A stretch of 64,000 bases of DNA from Catenaria anguillulae PL171 (Eukaryota; Blastocladiomycota; Blastocladiomycetes; Blastocladiales; Catenariaceae): assembly GCA_002102555.1 (NCBI GenBank), contig MCFL01000045.1:1-64000 (forward strand), given 5' to 3'. The first letter of the stretch is position 1; every line of letters begins with the position of its first letter. A program made the translations under genes and the position numbers. This document shows, one piece after another, positions 11,357 to 22,899 of this stretch. The notes beneath the pieces were generated by a model. That model saw nothing but the letters and a program-made list of their open reading frames with translations, was not told where the DNA came from and did no database searches.

Positions 11357-12938
11357 TTACTTATCCGCCTCATGAATCTCTGCAACACTGACCACAGTCC
11401 CCACAGCGACCCGCGCAACGGCTTGAAGCTGCTCCCAATCGTACCCAACCCTGTCACTGAGATCTCCCCGGTTGTGATACATGGGATCCGCAATGGGTCC
11501 GTTCCTCTCAAACACCTGCGTGCTGACAAACCCTTGCTCAAAGAAGCTCTGATGATCCGAGCAGCACGCCGTTGTTGTGCCGACCGTCACCTCGGGCACA
11601 TACACCTCGGCGACCTTACGCACAACCAAGTTTGCCTGCGGACTAGCGTGCGCGGCAGGCAAGGCGCACTGCAACGGCTCGCCCGGCTTGCGGTACGCGA
11701 GCATGTCACCCTGCAGCATAAACACAATCTTGTCGCCACGGTCACGTGCTGCGCGCGCATATGCGCGAGACCCAATGAGGCCTTGTTCTTCACCGGCAAA
11801 GTTGACGACCTTGAGCGTGCGGCGCAAGCGCAGGCCAGACGTGTGCAAGGTGCGCAAAAACGCGAGGAGCATGGACGTGCCCGAGGCGTCGTCGTCAGCG
11901 CCTGGAGCGCGCGAGAAGGGGATAAAGAGCGAGCCGCGGTCGTCGAGGTGAGCGCCGAGGATGACTTGTTCATTGGCGACGAGCGGGTCTGTGCCATTGA
12001 TTGTGCTGTCAAGCGGACGCATGAAGGAATAGTGAGCAACGGCCAAGACAAGGTGGGAAGCAAGCAACAACATACCACACGACATTGGGCCCGTAACCTT
12101 CCTTGAAGTCGACCAAATCGACGGAATCACAGCCTGATTTGAGCATCTTGGCCTTGACCCACTCTGCAGCCATGCGATGGCCCTTTGAGAGCGAGTGACG
12201 CGTCGTGAGCGGTGATTTTGGGTCCTCGCCCGTCAGGTACCGGACTGTGCGTTGGAGGTCGGCAATCGAAATGTTTGCAAGTAAGGAGACGAGCTGTGGG
12301 TCGGGCTTGCTCGACAAGGACACGGCGTGCTGCAGAGTCGAGGGTTTGGATGAAGGCGGGTGCAAGGGAATGCGCGGGTCGATGCGGTGAAGACGCGTGT
12401 TGTGAGGTAAGGCCGAGGGCAGTTGGTCCGAGAGGGGCGAGTCGTGTGGGATGGAGAGGAGCAGGAGGCCGTTGGCGGGTGACGCGTAGAGAACGTCCAC
12501 TAGGACATTGAGAGAGCCAGAGGACTGGGCAGAAACGGGGCGCTGTTGGTTCGAAGAGGACGTGATCCATTGGATGGCCTTGCGCGCATTGGCGTGCCAG
12601 ACGGCCTTGTTGAGAGCAAGCGAGTCTTGCTGGTCGTCTTGATCCTCCTGGCTGGCCAACGTGGGCTCGTGCAAGATAACGAGCACGTCTTGGTTGGGGC
12701 GGAGGGAGGCGCGAAGGTCTTGGTTGATCAAGATGTGAGTGACCTCCTGATGCACAATAGTCAACTCGAGCAGGTCGTCCTCGTGCATGCCAAACCGGTA
12801 GGTGGATGTCGTGGGCTGCGCCTTGGCCAGTGCCAACGACCCCAGTACCACCAGCGCCAAAACGAGGGCGATAAAGAGGGCGCCGCGGGCCGGCGGTGCG
12901 GGCGACTTGGCGCTTGGGCGACGATGATGAGAGGACAT
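11357..12938 (-). CDS. M28-family zinc metallopeptidase (aminopeptidase-like), secreted or membrane-anchored
   Basis: Two exons, 12938-12076 and 12005-11357, join in phase to 503 residues across a 70-nt GTATGT...GACAG intron. A hydrophobic segment near residues 19-40 (FIALVLALVVLGSLALAKA) is a signal peptide or anchor. The C-terminal half carries the two-zinc M28 site: ILGAHLDDRGS (H-x-D near residues 307-309), APGADDDASG (bridging Asp), NFAGEEQGLIGS (the Glu-Glu pair near 360-361), MLQGDMLAY and SDHQSFFEQGF (His ligand). These motifs are known for M28 exopeptidases; all ligands appear present, so an active enzyme acting on peptides in the secretory pathway or outside the cell is likely. The N-terminal 280 residues have no domain I recognise. 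Subfamily is not decided. Confidence 0.86.
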
Positions 12939-13491
12939 GGTACCGAGAGGAGTCTGTACTGAGTGCTTGGGTGATGGCTGATGGGGAGTGGCTGATCAGT
13001 TGGAGCAGAGTTCAAGGTATGCAATTAATCTTACCATATTTACATGGAGATGGGAAAGAAAGTAAGTGGTGGGAAACACCGACCGGTGGGAAACTCACGA
13101 GGAATCGCATATCGCATATTATCTTTCTTGATATCGCAATCGTCGTGCATGGATTTGGATGAATCATGCATGGCATGGTTTGCCCGAGACTTGGCCCGCG
13201 CTTTGACCCGACGCGGCGTGCTGCACTGCCAAGATATTTCCTGTCACATCGATCAGCAGTCAGCAACCGCAATCGGCAGGTGGTCCTCCGATCCACTTGC
13301 TTTTGCGGGCGGGCATGACGCGCGTGACCTGAGGCGTGACGAAACCCAAGACCCAAGACACACCTACGCCACCCAGAACCCATCAATATTAATGTCGTTG
13401 AACGATTGTGCTCAACTGAAAGCAATCAAGAAAATCAAGCAATGAAACTGGCTGCAATCCACTCTGATCACGCCCCCGGCCAACAATATCA
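12939..13491. other. Divergent intergenic region between M28 gene and VPS74
   Basis: About 550 bases containing the start regions of two divergent genes. No convincing coding frame, RNA gene or repeat is seen. Confidence 0.4.
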
Positions 13492-15020
13492 ATGAGCTCG
13501 CCATCGCCACTCTCGGACCCTTCCTCGTCCTCCACCGTCGTCCGCCGCCGCGCTGCCGCTGCCGCCCCGCTGGCCCCAGGCTCGTCCTTTTCCACCTCGG
13601 ACGCCGATCTTGCGGCTGCCGTCTCCTCGTCCTCCCCTTCATCCTCGCCCACGCCCGATGATACCCCAAAAAATCGATCCCACTCGCCGCCGCGCCGCAC
13701 CCCATCAACCATCTCTGCCTCTGCCGGGTCCCCACGCGCCGTGTTTTCCGCCACAACCACCTTGCCCGACGGCACAAAACTCGCTTGGGACCCAACCGAA
13801 CACTTGTCGACCGACGACCACGATCTTGTCCCACTCGCCGATCCGTTGCCCGTCCCACAACTCACCCTCATGGAACAAATCCTGCTGCTCGGCCTCAAGG
13901 ACCGTGCTGGCTACTTGTCCTTTTGGAACGACTCGCTCTCGTACGTCCTGCGCGGATGCATCCTCATTGAACTGGCCCTACGCGGCCGCATTGCCATGGT
14001 TGCCCGTCCCGAACGTCGGCGCATTCCCTTGGCCGATCGCCCCATTCGCGTGGTGGACGCGACGCCCACGGGCGAAACGTTGCTTGACGAGACGCTCAAG
14101 TGCATGCGGCTAACGCAGGAGGGCGCTTTTGTGGGCACAAGCAGCGGCAGTGCACCCGTCACGGGCGTCGACTATACCACCGGAGGTGCGGTCAAGCGCG
14201 CCAATTCGGGCGATAACGGCGGAGGCGGAGGCTGGGGCGCACTGTTTGGCATTCGATCATCAACCTCGACAGATGTAGCTGCAAATGGCGGGAGTGGGTC
14301 GCCCACGTCACCAACCAGCGGGTCGAGTCCATCGGGAACGGGAGCAGGTGAACATTGGGGCGTTGGGTCGTGGATGGATTTGCTCTCGGGTATGTTATCC
14401 TTTTTTTTTTTTTTCTTTTTTTCTTGTCGTCGTTGTGTTCTTTATTCTCAACAACGTATGCAATAGGCGAAACCTGGAACTTGCTTCGCGTCAACTACCA
14501 ACTGCGCCAAGTCCGCGAACGCCTCGCAAAGGGTCTCGTCGACAAGGGCATTCTCCGCACTGAACGCCGTTCCTTTGTCCTCTTTGACATGGCCACCCAT
14601 CCAGTCGCCGACCAGGCCGCAAAGGATAAAGTCACCAACCTCGTCCTCTCCCTTGTCCGCACTGCCCCCAAGTCCTCGGGCTGGCCACCAAACACGAGCA
14701 TCCGGCACATTGCACTGGTTGCCGCAGCACAGGCAGGCAATGTGCTCGAAAACGTGCTTGTGCGACTGCCCACACTGGGCGACCGCGAGGCGGCGTGGCA
14801 GCGGGCAGACGAGATGCTGGCCGGATTTGCAAAGTGGCCGGCAGATGCGCAGTTGAGCGAGGGCAGCAGCAGCGGTGGACCAGTTTTGGAACGACGGGCC
14901 AGCAGTGCAAGTGGAAGCGGCGCAAGCGCACTGCAGACGTGCAAGGTGATGGGATTGGATCATCTCGAGGTGGTTGCGGCTGTGTTGAGTGTCTTTGCGC
15001 GCATGGATAGTTTGCTGTGA
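13492..15020 (+). CDS. VPS74: VPS74/GOLPH3 Golgi phosphatidylinositol-4-phosphate-binding protein
   Basis: Exons 13492-14389 and 14467-15020 join to 483 residues across a 77-nt intron with a long T run. The GPP34 domain starts near residue 124 with LTLMEQILLLGLKDRAGYL, then SFWNDSLSYVLRGCILIELA, and resumes after the intron with SGETWNLLRVNYQLRQVRER and VLFDMATHPVADQ. GOLPH3 proteins bind PI4P at the Golgi and retain glycosyltransferases. Two unusual additions are visible: a roughly 120-residue Ser/Pro/Ala N-terminus, and a Gly/Ser-rich insertion of about 75 residues between the segment ending LKCMRLTQEG and WMDLLSGETW, where the human protein has a short loop. The last part (RRASSASGSGAS) is another low-complexity insertion. 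Family assignment is very secure. Confidence 0.93.
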
Positions 15021-15513
15021 ACATCACTTTCTCGAGGACATACAGAGCAGAAATACACACCTTACGGTTCTTGACTTGTCCAGGTCTAATCAGTCAGTAG
15101 AAAAGAAAGTAAGTACCTGTGAGGGCTCAAGGTCGCTCGACTTGTTCGCATTCAGAGAAGAATGACGTGTTGGCGAGTAGTCCTCCATTGACCTTTAATG
15201 AGATCAATCGAGAAATCCCCCAGACATCCAAACATGATTGAGAACACGTAAAATGGGAATGAAACTGTCTATATTTACAACAACACACGAGAAAATGCAA
15301 CTACATTGTGATCAAGCAAGCCGGGCCAACATGTGAAGGAAAGAAAACAAGTCGAAAGATGAGGATAAATCAGCCAACCACCCAAGCAGTCAACAGACAC
15401 AACTTGGATTTAGTTGTACTGCTGCTGTTGAGCTGGCTGCCCAACACCCTCACGTCCTCCCCACTCCCACGACACACTAGTGGCCTAGCAGACTCTAATC
15501 ACCACCAGACACC
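15021..15513. other. Convergent intergenic region
   Basis: About 490 bases between the 3' ends of VPS74 and the secreted repeat protein. Likely 3' untranslated sequence of both; no gene seen. Confidence 0.4.
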
Positions 15514-17271
15514 TTAGTTCTGCTGAGTCTGGTCCTGGTCCTTTTGCTCCGAGGGGCAAGGGGTCTTGGTGGGCTCGGCAGTCTTGGTCTCGGTGCAGGG
15601 GGTGGTGGTCTCGTCAGCCTTGGTCTCAGTGGCGCAGGGAGTGGTCTTGGCATCAGACTTGGTCTCAGTGGCGCAGGGAGTGGTGGTGGCCTCAGACTTG
15701 GTCTCGGTGGCGCAGGGAGTGGTGGTAGCCTCAGACTTGGTCTCGGTGGCGCAGGGAGTGGTGGTAGCCTCAGACTTGGTCTCGGTGGCGCAAGGGGTGG
15801 TCTTGGCCTCAGACTTGGTCTCGGTGGCGCAGGGAGTGGTCTTGACGGGCTCCTCAGTCTTGGTGGCGCAGGGAGTGGTCTTCACGGGCTCCTCGGTCTT
15901 GGTGGCGCAGGGAGTGGTCTTGGCGGGCTCCTCAGTCTTGGTGGCGCAAGGGGTAGTCTTGGCGGGCTCCTCAGTGGCGGTGGCGCAGGGAGTGGTCTGG
16001 ACGGGCTCCTTGGTCTGGATGGGGGTCTCGTCACCGTAGCCGGGGGTCTCGGGCTCCTTGCCGTAGACGGGCTCCTCAGTCTTGACGGGCTCGGGGCAGG
16101 GGGTCTTCTTGACGGGGGTCTTGTCACCCTCGCCCTCGCCGTACGACTCGGTGGGCACGGGCTTGGTCTCCTTCTGCTCCTCGTCGCCGTAGCCGTAGCC
16201 CTCAGTGGGGACGGGCTTGACCTCCTTCTGCTCCTCCTCGCCGCCGTAGACGTCAGTGGGCACGGGCTTGGTGGTGTCCTTCTTGGTCTCCTCGTCACCG
16301 TAGTAACCCTCAGTGGGGACCGGGGCAGCGGTCGAGTGCTTCTTCTTCTTGATGCACTTCTTCTTGTGCTTCTTGGGCTTGTTCTCGCCGTAGACATCGG
16401 TGGGCACGGGCTTGACAACCTCCTTTTGCTCCTCGCCGTAGCCGTAGTCGGTCTCGGGGGTCACGTCCTTGGTGGGCTCGGGCACCGGGGCGGGGGCATC
16501 GTAGCCGTAGCCGGGCTCCTTGGCGGGCTCCTTGTCCTCGTAGCCGGGAGTCTCGGGCTCGGGCTTTTGCTCGCCGTAGCCGGGCTCGGGCTTTTGGTCA
16601 GCGTAGGTAGGCTCGGGCTTGACGACATCCTCAGTCTTGGTGGCGCAAGGGGTGGTCTTGGCGGGCTCCTTGGTCTCGGTGGCGCAGGGAGTGGTCTTGG
16701 CCTCGGACTTGGTCTCGGTGGCGCAAGGGGTGGTGGTGGTAGCCTCCTTGGTCTTGGTCTCGGGGCAAGGGGTGGTGGTGGTGGCCTCCTTCGTCTTGGT
16801 CTCGGGGCAGGGAGTCGTGGTGGTAGCCTCCTTGGTCTTGGTCTCGGGGCAAGGGGTAGTGGTGGTGGCCTCCTTGGTCTTGGTGGCGGGCGGGGTGGTG
16901 GTCGAGGTGCAGGGAGCAGTCGTGGTGGTGGTGGTGGTCTTTTGGCGCTTGCCGTCTGATCCAATGAAAAAAAAAAAGTGCGCGAGACGATTCGTCAGTG
17001 ACTTGAGTCTGGTGCTGCGAGACAGGCACTGCGAGACACGGCTGTTGCGAGACTGCATGACCGATCCAAAACACCACCAACGGCGGATCCAGAATCATCA
17101 AGTTGGCAGCCAAGGCATGCAGGGTCACTCAGCTATCAAACGAACGATTCAACACATACACGAGTAGTCGACGTCCTGTTGCTCCTCAGACTTGACGTTG
17201 GGGGCGGGGAGAGCGACGGCGGCCACGGCCAGCGAGGCAACGAGGGCAACGGAGAGGTTGAGCTTGACCAT
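15514..17271 (-). CDS. Secreted Thr/Pro/Cys- and Tyr/Gly-rich repeat protein (cell-surface or wall type)
   Basis: Exons 17271-17160 and 16955-15514 join in phase to 517 residues. The first exon codes a signal peptide (MVKLNLSVALVASLAVAAV, then ALPAP). The join gives YSYGKRQKTTT, a Lys-Arg site suited to Kex2-type processing. The mature part has three blocks: Thr-rich repeats of the type KTKEATTTTPCPET; a middle block of Tyr-Gly-Glu motifs (KPVPTDVYGG, EGYGYGDEEQKE) with a Lys-rich patch (KPKKHKKKCIKKKK); and many near-identical 13-residue units (CATETKSEATTTP) to the end. One cysteine per unit could cross-link chains. No enzymatic domain is seen; a structural or adhesive role at the zoospore or cyst surface is inference. 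Large Gly/Leu/Val frames on the other strand are shadows of the repeats. Confidence 0.82.
15600..16950 (-). repeat. Coding tandem repeats (39-bp units and relatives)
   Basis: Inside the secreted protein, units of 39 bp coding CATETKSEATTTP and variants (CATKTEEPAKTTP) run through about 15600-15995, and longer KTKEATTTTPCPET units lie at about 16740-16900. Units are highly alike at DNA level, so the array probably changes length by slippage or unequal exchange. Confidence 0.85.
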
Positions 17272-19212
17272 TTTGGATACGAGTGGTGGGGAGTGTGAAG
17301 AAGAGGAGTTCGACAGGTGGGAGAGTCGTCTATAGGTTCTATGAGATCCAAGTTCGTAAGGGACAAGACAAAGATGGAGGTTGGATGGCGGTGGGGACGA
17401 GCTGGTATTTGAGCGGGTCGGCCTCGCTCGCCCATTCTTGGCCTTGGGGCCGCCGCCGCCAAACACCTGCAACTGCAAGCAAGCAAGCAACCTTGTTCCT
17501 GCGTGCAATCCCTTTCCATTTTTGGATCATTGACCGGCAACGGCGGCTGATGGCGGTGGAATGTGGGTTTTTCGGGTGCTCTGGCGAGAGGCGTTCAAAC
17601 GTACTGGCGGCGTTGCTGATTGGTACCGATATCGGTGTGACCCGTCCTGAAACACAACAAGCAGAATGAGAAAAAATTGATTATGCCCGATGCCAAAATT
17701 GCACCCGAAAAAATGCCAACTTGAGACTGGGCGGGAGGCTGATCACGGCACTGTGGGTCCGAAAAATATCCCCAAAATTCGCGATCGTGAGACATGATTT
17801 TGGATTTATGGACGCGTTATTCATGCGGCGCCATCCACGAGCGGAAGAGCAATTTGCGGGCAATGTGTGCCAGAGGACACATCACTCGGGCACTCCTCGC
17901 CTCACACGAGCGCGGAAGCAACGAGCCGAGTGTTGGCCACGTTCAAGACTCAAGACGACGAGAGATATGATAGCCGCATGTATGACACCCAACGTTGGTG
18001 TCGTGCCACGCAAGGCCTACACACCGCGCACTCACGACTCACAAGCGGATAGCATGGCACCGCAATAATCCAATGTCGTCCTGGAAAATGCTGACCGCAG
18101 CGGCCAAAAACAGTCACTGGAAAACCATCTTCTGCACGTTTTTTACCGTTTTCAAAAGCATGTGAGGCTTGAGGCTTTCCGAACACCAACTGGTGGAACA
18201 GAACGAAAAGGTGAAACATCTTTGACGAGGGCGTGTTTTGTGACTCCAACGCCGCCGCATCATCTGACCAGTAAGATGTCTGCGAGCTGTTTCACCCCCG
18301 GTCACGAAGGTGGGTCGCGTCGACGTCGGCGTCTGGGTCGGCGTTCGTTTTGGAGGCGGCTCAACTCTACTAGGTATTTATTTACTTGTGCACGAGATCA
18401 ATCTATCCACTGCAGTTCGAAACGTGCGCACAATTTCATTTCATTTCGATTTCGATCGGGATGACAATGCCGCACACGACGCCCACAACGCCCTTGATCA
18501 AAGTGAGACCCACGACCAAGGGGGTGCTGCGAGCTCGAGAGGGCCTCCACCTGGGTGGACGTACTCAGAGCTTTGCATTCAACTTGCCTCGACCCGTGCC
18601 TGCAAGTGCCCAGCACCAGGGGTGTTCTCGCGATCGGCCCTGGATCTATATGATGGGCAGACGCTTTATCGTAACTTCGACACGCGAGTCGGTGCGCTAT
18701 GTAGGCGTGACGGCTGCCATGTCGGATGCATGTACAGAATAAGTTCGATCCAAGGCCGAGTATTGATATAGTCTCAATATGTTTCGAATGGATAAGTTGC
18801 ATCCGTCTCATCCACACGGATCGCAGATTGAGGCGAGATAATCTGATGGTTGCGGCTACGATGCCTCACGCACACAAACCGTGAACCTCACGGTTAGAGG
18901 CAGGCGAGCCTCACAAGGTCCGAGTGATGCGCGGCAGCCAATTCTCTCCTGTATGCGCTGGAGATGGAGCACCGTCGAGAGACGGCCGGTGCATTCAAGT
19001 TGATGACTTGACCAGCAATACCACCAGATCGGCATGACAGCCGCCCGGCCTCCGATTGAGCCAAGTGAAGCATGATGTCAAGTCAAGTTAGAAACAGGTC
19101 AAAAGGCATCTTCGTTGCTGACAGTGCAATGTGTAACCGCGGAGTGCGTCCATGCGCCGAGCGTGAATACACGGAATGAATACTTGGCGGCACTGCGGGC
19201 AATCTCAATGCA
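17272..19212. other. Gene-poor spacer
   Basis: Nearly 2 kb with only short conflicting frames on both strands (for example 17721-18068, 18310-18771) and no recognisable domain, tRNA or repeat array. It should hold the promoters of the leftward secreted-protein gene and the rightward helicase gene. Confidence 0.4.
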
Positions 19213-22200
19213 ATGTACAATGCCAACCACCCGCGGCCAGAGACTGAGACTTGGAGCCCAAGCTTGCCCAACGCTCAGCCGCTCGGTTCGGTGCCATCTC
19301 GTGCGGTGAATACTCCGACCAGCTCCACCCCGGCTTATCGGCATCAGCATACCCAGGCGCATCAACCCCAGTTGCATCATCACCATTCCTGTCCTCATCA
19401 GTATGGATATCCTCAGCATCAATTCAGGTCGTTTCCCCCTCCCGCTTCGGTGCCTCGCGGACCCGCGCCTCATCAGCATCCTAGTGCACCAATGTGGCCG
19501 TCACCAAACATGATTTCAGTCCCACCACCATCACCACAAGCTCGTCGCCCGTTTCCGTCCCCCTTCCCGCCTCCGGCTACATACTCGCATCCAAGACCTC
19601 CTCCACAGGCGCAGGCTTTATCACCATCATTTCGACCACACGACACTTCTCTCCAGCCGCGAGATCGCCCACTTCCTGCGCCTGCTCCCCCGTTCGGCGT
19701 TCACAGGCAATGGGCGCCGCCGCCATCGCATTGTGTTGAGCGGCATGTGGCCCTCAAGACCGAGCCCGTATTACTGCCACCCGGATCCGCCACATTTCCG
19801 CAGCCTTTCGTCCACGCTGACGCTAGTGGCGCACAGCAGCCGCTATATCCGCAGACCAACAACCCTGCCGTGTACGTCCATTCGATCGTAAATACCTGCA
19901 ATCTCAGTATACTGTCAGTGGCTGACGGATCATCACACTTGGACAGGCTTTCTCTTTTGACGGTTTTCCCCCACCTCCCGGAAGATCTCATAGAGAAATT
20001 CGCACAAATGAGTCCAGAGCAACAAACTGCTGCTCGACTCGTGTTGCAAGGCCAGCACGTCCTGATCCACGGGCCTGGCGGGACCGGAAAGTCCTTCTTG
20101 ATTGCATGGTTGAGAGATGCGCTGCGTGTCATTGGAAAGCGGCCGGCTGTAACAGCGACAACGGGCGTGGCGGCTGTACGTCATGGCCTGATTGCTTGAT
20201 CCAAGTTTCGTTTGTCTAACCCAACTCGCGGACATTTGTGCGTTTCGTGTGATAGATCAACATCCAAGGCAAAACTGTACACTCGTGGGCGGCGATGCGA
20301 CCAGGGCGATTCGGCGGATGGGACGATGAGCACTTTGATCATGACGGGGACTTGCTGGGTTACGACCATGACGACGCAAGTTACGAGTTGGAGCCAATGG
20401 ATCATTGCCGTTCGCCGCCGGCCGCACTTGGCCCAAACCCTGACGTCGGTGACCAGAGTGACGAGAGCGATGACGATGCCACTGACGAGAACGTCAGACC
20501 GTTGCAAAACCAAAAGGATGGACCCAACTCGGTGTCGACGTTGATTATCGATGAAGTGTCCATGCTCTCTTCGCACACGTTCGAGTCGCTGAACAAGCAA
20601 ATCCAGAAAGCGTTCGTTTCTGCATGCCTTCACTTTCTCACTCGTTCTTCCTACTAATGCGCATGCTCATGCATATAGCCGGAACGACAAGCGGTTCCTC
20701 GGCGGCCTGCAAGCCGTGTTCGTAGGTGGTATGTGTGCACGTTTATTTACGTCAATCGAGACTCTCGTCCAGTCCTCATGTCAGCTCGCGACCAATCCAT
20801 ATAGACTTTCTGCAGCTTCCTCCCGTCATTGAATACCGCCGCGTGCACCCAAACCGAATCTCGTACCGCACAAAGCCCCAGTATGGGCCGTTTCTGTTCC
20901 AATCGCCATCCTACCAGCGAGCCCAAATCCAATTTGTTCCGCTCCGCACCAACTTTCGCCAGGTCGGCGCCGCATGTCCATTGCGCGACCTGCTCATGGT
21001 CCTTCGCACAGGCGGCGGCGAAGCCCTCTCATTCAGCCATCGATCCTTGCTGGATTCGCTGCAGCGCAACCTCCCCGGCCCCGAACTGCCAACCCCGCCG
21101 CCATCGTCCTCGCCGCCAGTCATGAGCACCACGGCCAACCAATTCCCCGCTCGCTCACCCACACTCACAGCTGCCACACCACCATCCACTGCATCGCAAA
21201 CCCCACTCGCCACCCCGCCCCTCCTGGCCCCGCCACTGCACTTGTATACGCGCAACGACCCGGCCAAAGACCACAACCAACGCATGCTTGCACACCTCTT
21301 GTCGATGTCGCCAACGCCGCGCCGCGCCACATACCGTGCGCAAGACTGGTTCCACGCGTCGACCGACCGGTACCCGCATGCACGCGCATCGCTGCTTCAG
21401 TATGGCGAGGCGCGCCGCACAGAGCATGTGTTGACGCTTGCGGTCGGATGTCCCGTTATGTGCATCAAGAACTTGAGGGATGAGGATGTCGAGTTCATGC
21501 ATTTGGGCACGCGCATGTGCTGGCGGCAGCGGCTTGATTGGGCGAGGAACGATGGCAAAGGACAAGGACAGGATGCCGTTTTGACGCAGTTGAGGAGCAA
21601 GGGCGATGACGAAGGCGAGTTTCAGTATGTGGTTCAAGACGACAGCGCGCGTGAACGGGAATCCGTTTTGCACCATGGGTGCCCGATTGGAACGTGGGTA
21701 GGCATGCGCAAGATTGTCAATGGGTCGCGCGGCGTCGTGGTGGACTTGGACAAGGACACGGGGTACCCTGTGGTTCGATTCGATCACGTGCACGAGCCGG
21801 TGGTCGTCGGGCCTGTGTATTTCGAGCAAAAGGCATACGAGCGCTTGGCCGACGAGGGGACCGTGACGCGCATGGCGGACGATGCCGGCATGGCCGTGGG
21901 CAATGTGTTTGAGGAGGACCGCGACAAGTGGCTCGTGACTGTGGTTGGCAAGCGTGTTCAGCTGCCGCTGGTTGTCAACTATGCCATGACAGTGCACAAG
22001 GCGCAGGGGCTGACGCTGGATCGTGCTGTAGTGCACTTGGACCATGTGTTTGCGGAACATCAAGCGTACGTTGCGCTGAGTCGGTTGAGGTGCCATGAAG
22101 GTTTACAGGTCGTGGAAGGAGCCAAGCAAGTGAAAAAATGGAGGGTGAATCGGTCCGTGATTGAGTGGGTGGCGGCACAGGAAGCCAGGTACGAGGTCGA

Positions 22201-22243
22201 GAGTGGAAGTGTAGATTTGGGAGTGGATTTTTCTGACTTTTGA
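19213..22243 (+). CDS. PIF1-like DNA helicase
   Basis: Four exons, 19213-20175, 20256-20611, 20679-20728 and 20805-22243, join in phase to 935 residues. After a roughly 260-residue Pro/His/Gln-rich N-terminus comes a superfamily-1 helicase core: Walker A HGPGGTGKSFLIAWL, motif Ia VTATTGVAA then INIQGKTVHSWAAM, Walker B TLIIDEVSMLSS, motif III VFVGDFLQLPPV, and near the end NYAMTVHKAQGLTLDRAVVH and AYVALSRLRCHEGL, the classic PIF1 motifs V and VI. These enzymes unwind DNA 5'-3' at telomeres, G-quadruplexes and mitochondrial DNA, and a PIF1 relative also occurs in Helitron transposons. I see no Rep (HUH nuclease) domain nearby, so a Helitron is not supported. The N-terminus is less sure than the core. 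A damaged second copy follows directly. Confidence 0.88.
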
Positions 22244-22899
22244 CCCACGACTGTTCTTGCCGTTCTCTGGAGCTTCGATTTGCATCCTTCTCGCAGACTT
22301 GCTCATCGCTTGTTTTTCTCCATGTAAGCTTGACTTGTCACGACCCTCAGTCAAAATCTCAATGTTCCATGCATGCATGTGGTCGAGACGACTCGGGGTG
22401 TCGTCGGGTTGGAGGACCTCCACTGGCATTCTGACCTGGTGAAGCATTCCTTATTGCATGTCGGTAAGGATTCATGACGTGTTGACTGTATAGACAACAT
22501 CTGGACTCCAACGATGTTTCTCGTTGCCTTTTTCTGAATCAAAATGAAGATTACATGCTACAATACCGCCCGCAATGCCACACATATCCGCCACCATTAT
22601 GGCTCGAACCCGCCGTCCTTCGTTTTCGTGCCATTCGTAACATGGTACCACGGGGGCGAGAGCCTGCAGTGGGTTTGCGCTGCCGTCGTTTAACCATCTC
22701 GCGCTGCGGCTCCTCCTGTTGACGCACAGTTCCCAGCAGCACGGCAGCGGCTCGTCAAAGTCACTTCCAGCCCGAGGACTTGGACACTCGGTCATCAATT
22801 TTCTTCATGCTCAGCCAATTCCTTGCACTGTACCCCTCGGCGAACTTCTCATACGAAACCCGCCAGTCTGCCTGTCATCTCCTTAGATTCTTGCGCTGT

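Noticed and set aside
15544-16959. Long + strand Gly/Leu-rich frame and a second Val/Ser-rich frame opposite the secreted protein
   Set aside because: Both are shadow translations of the coding repeats; the minus strand has a signal peptide and a clean splice.
22560-22700. Possible tRNA on the minus strand (GGTTCGAGCC resembles a B box)
   Set aside because: No matching A box at proper spacing and no cloverleaf could be drawn.
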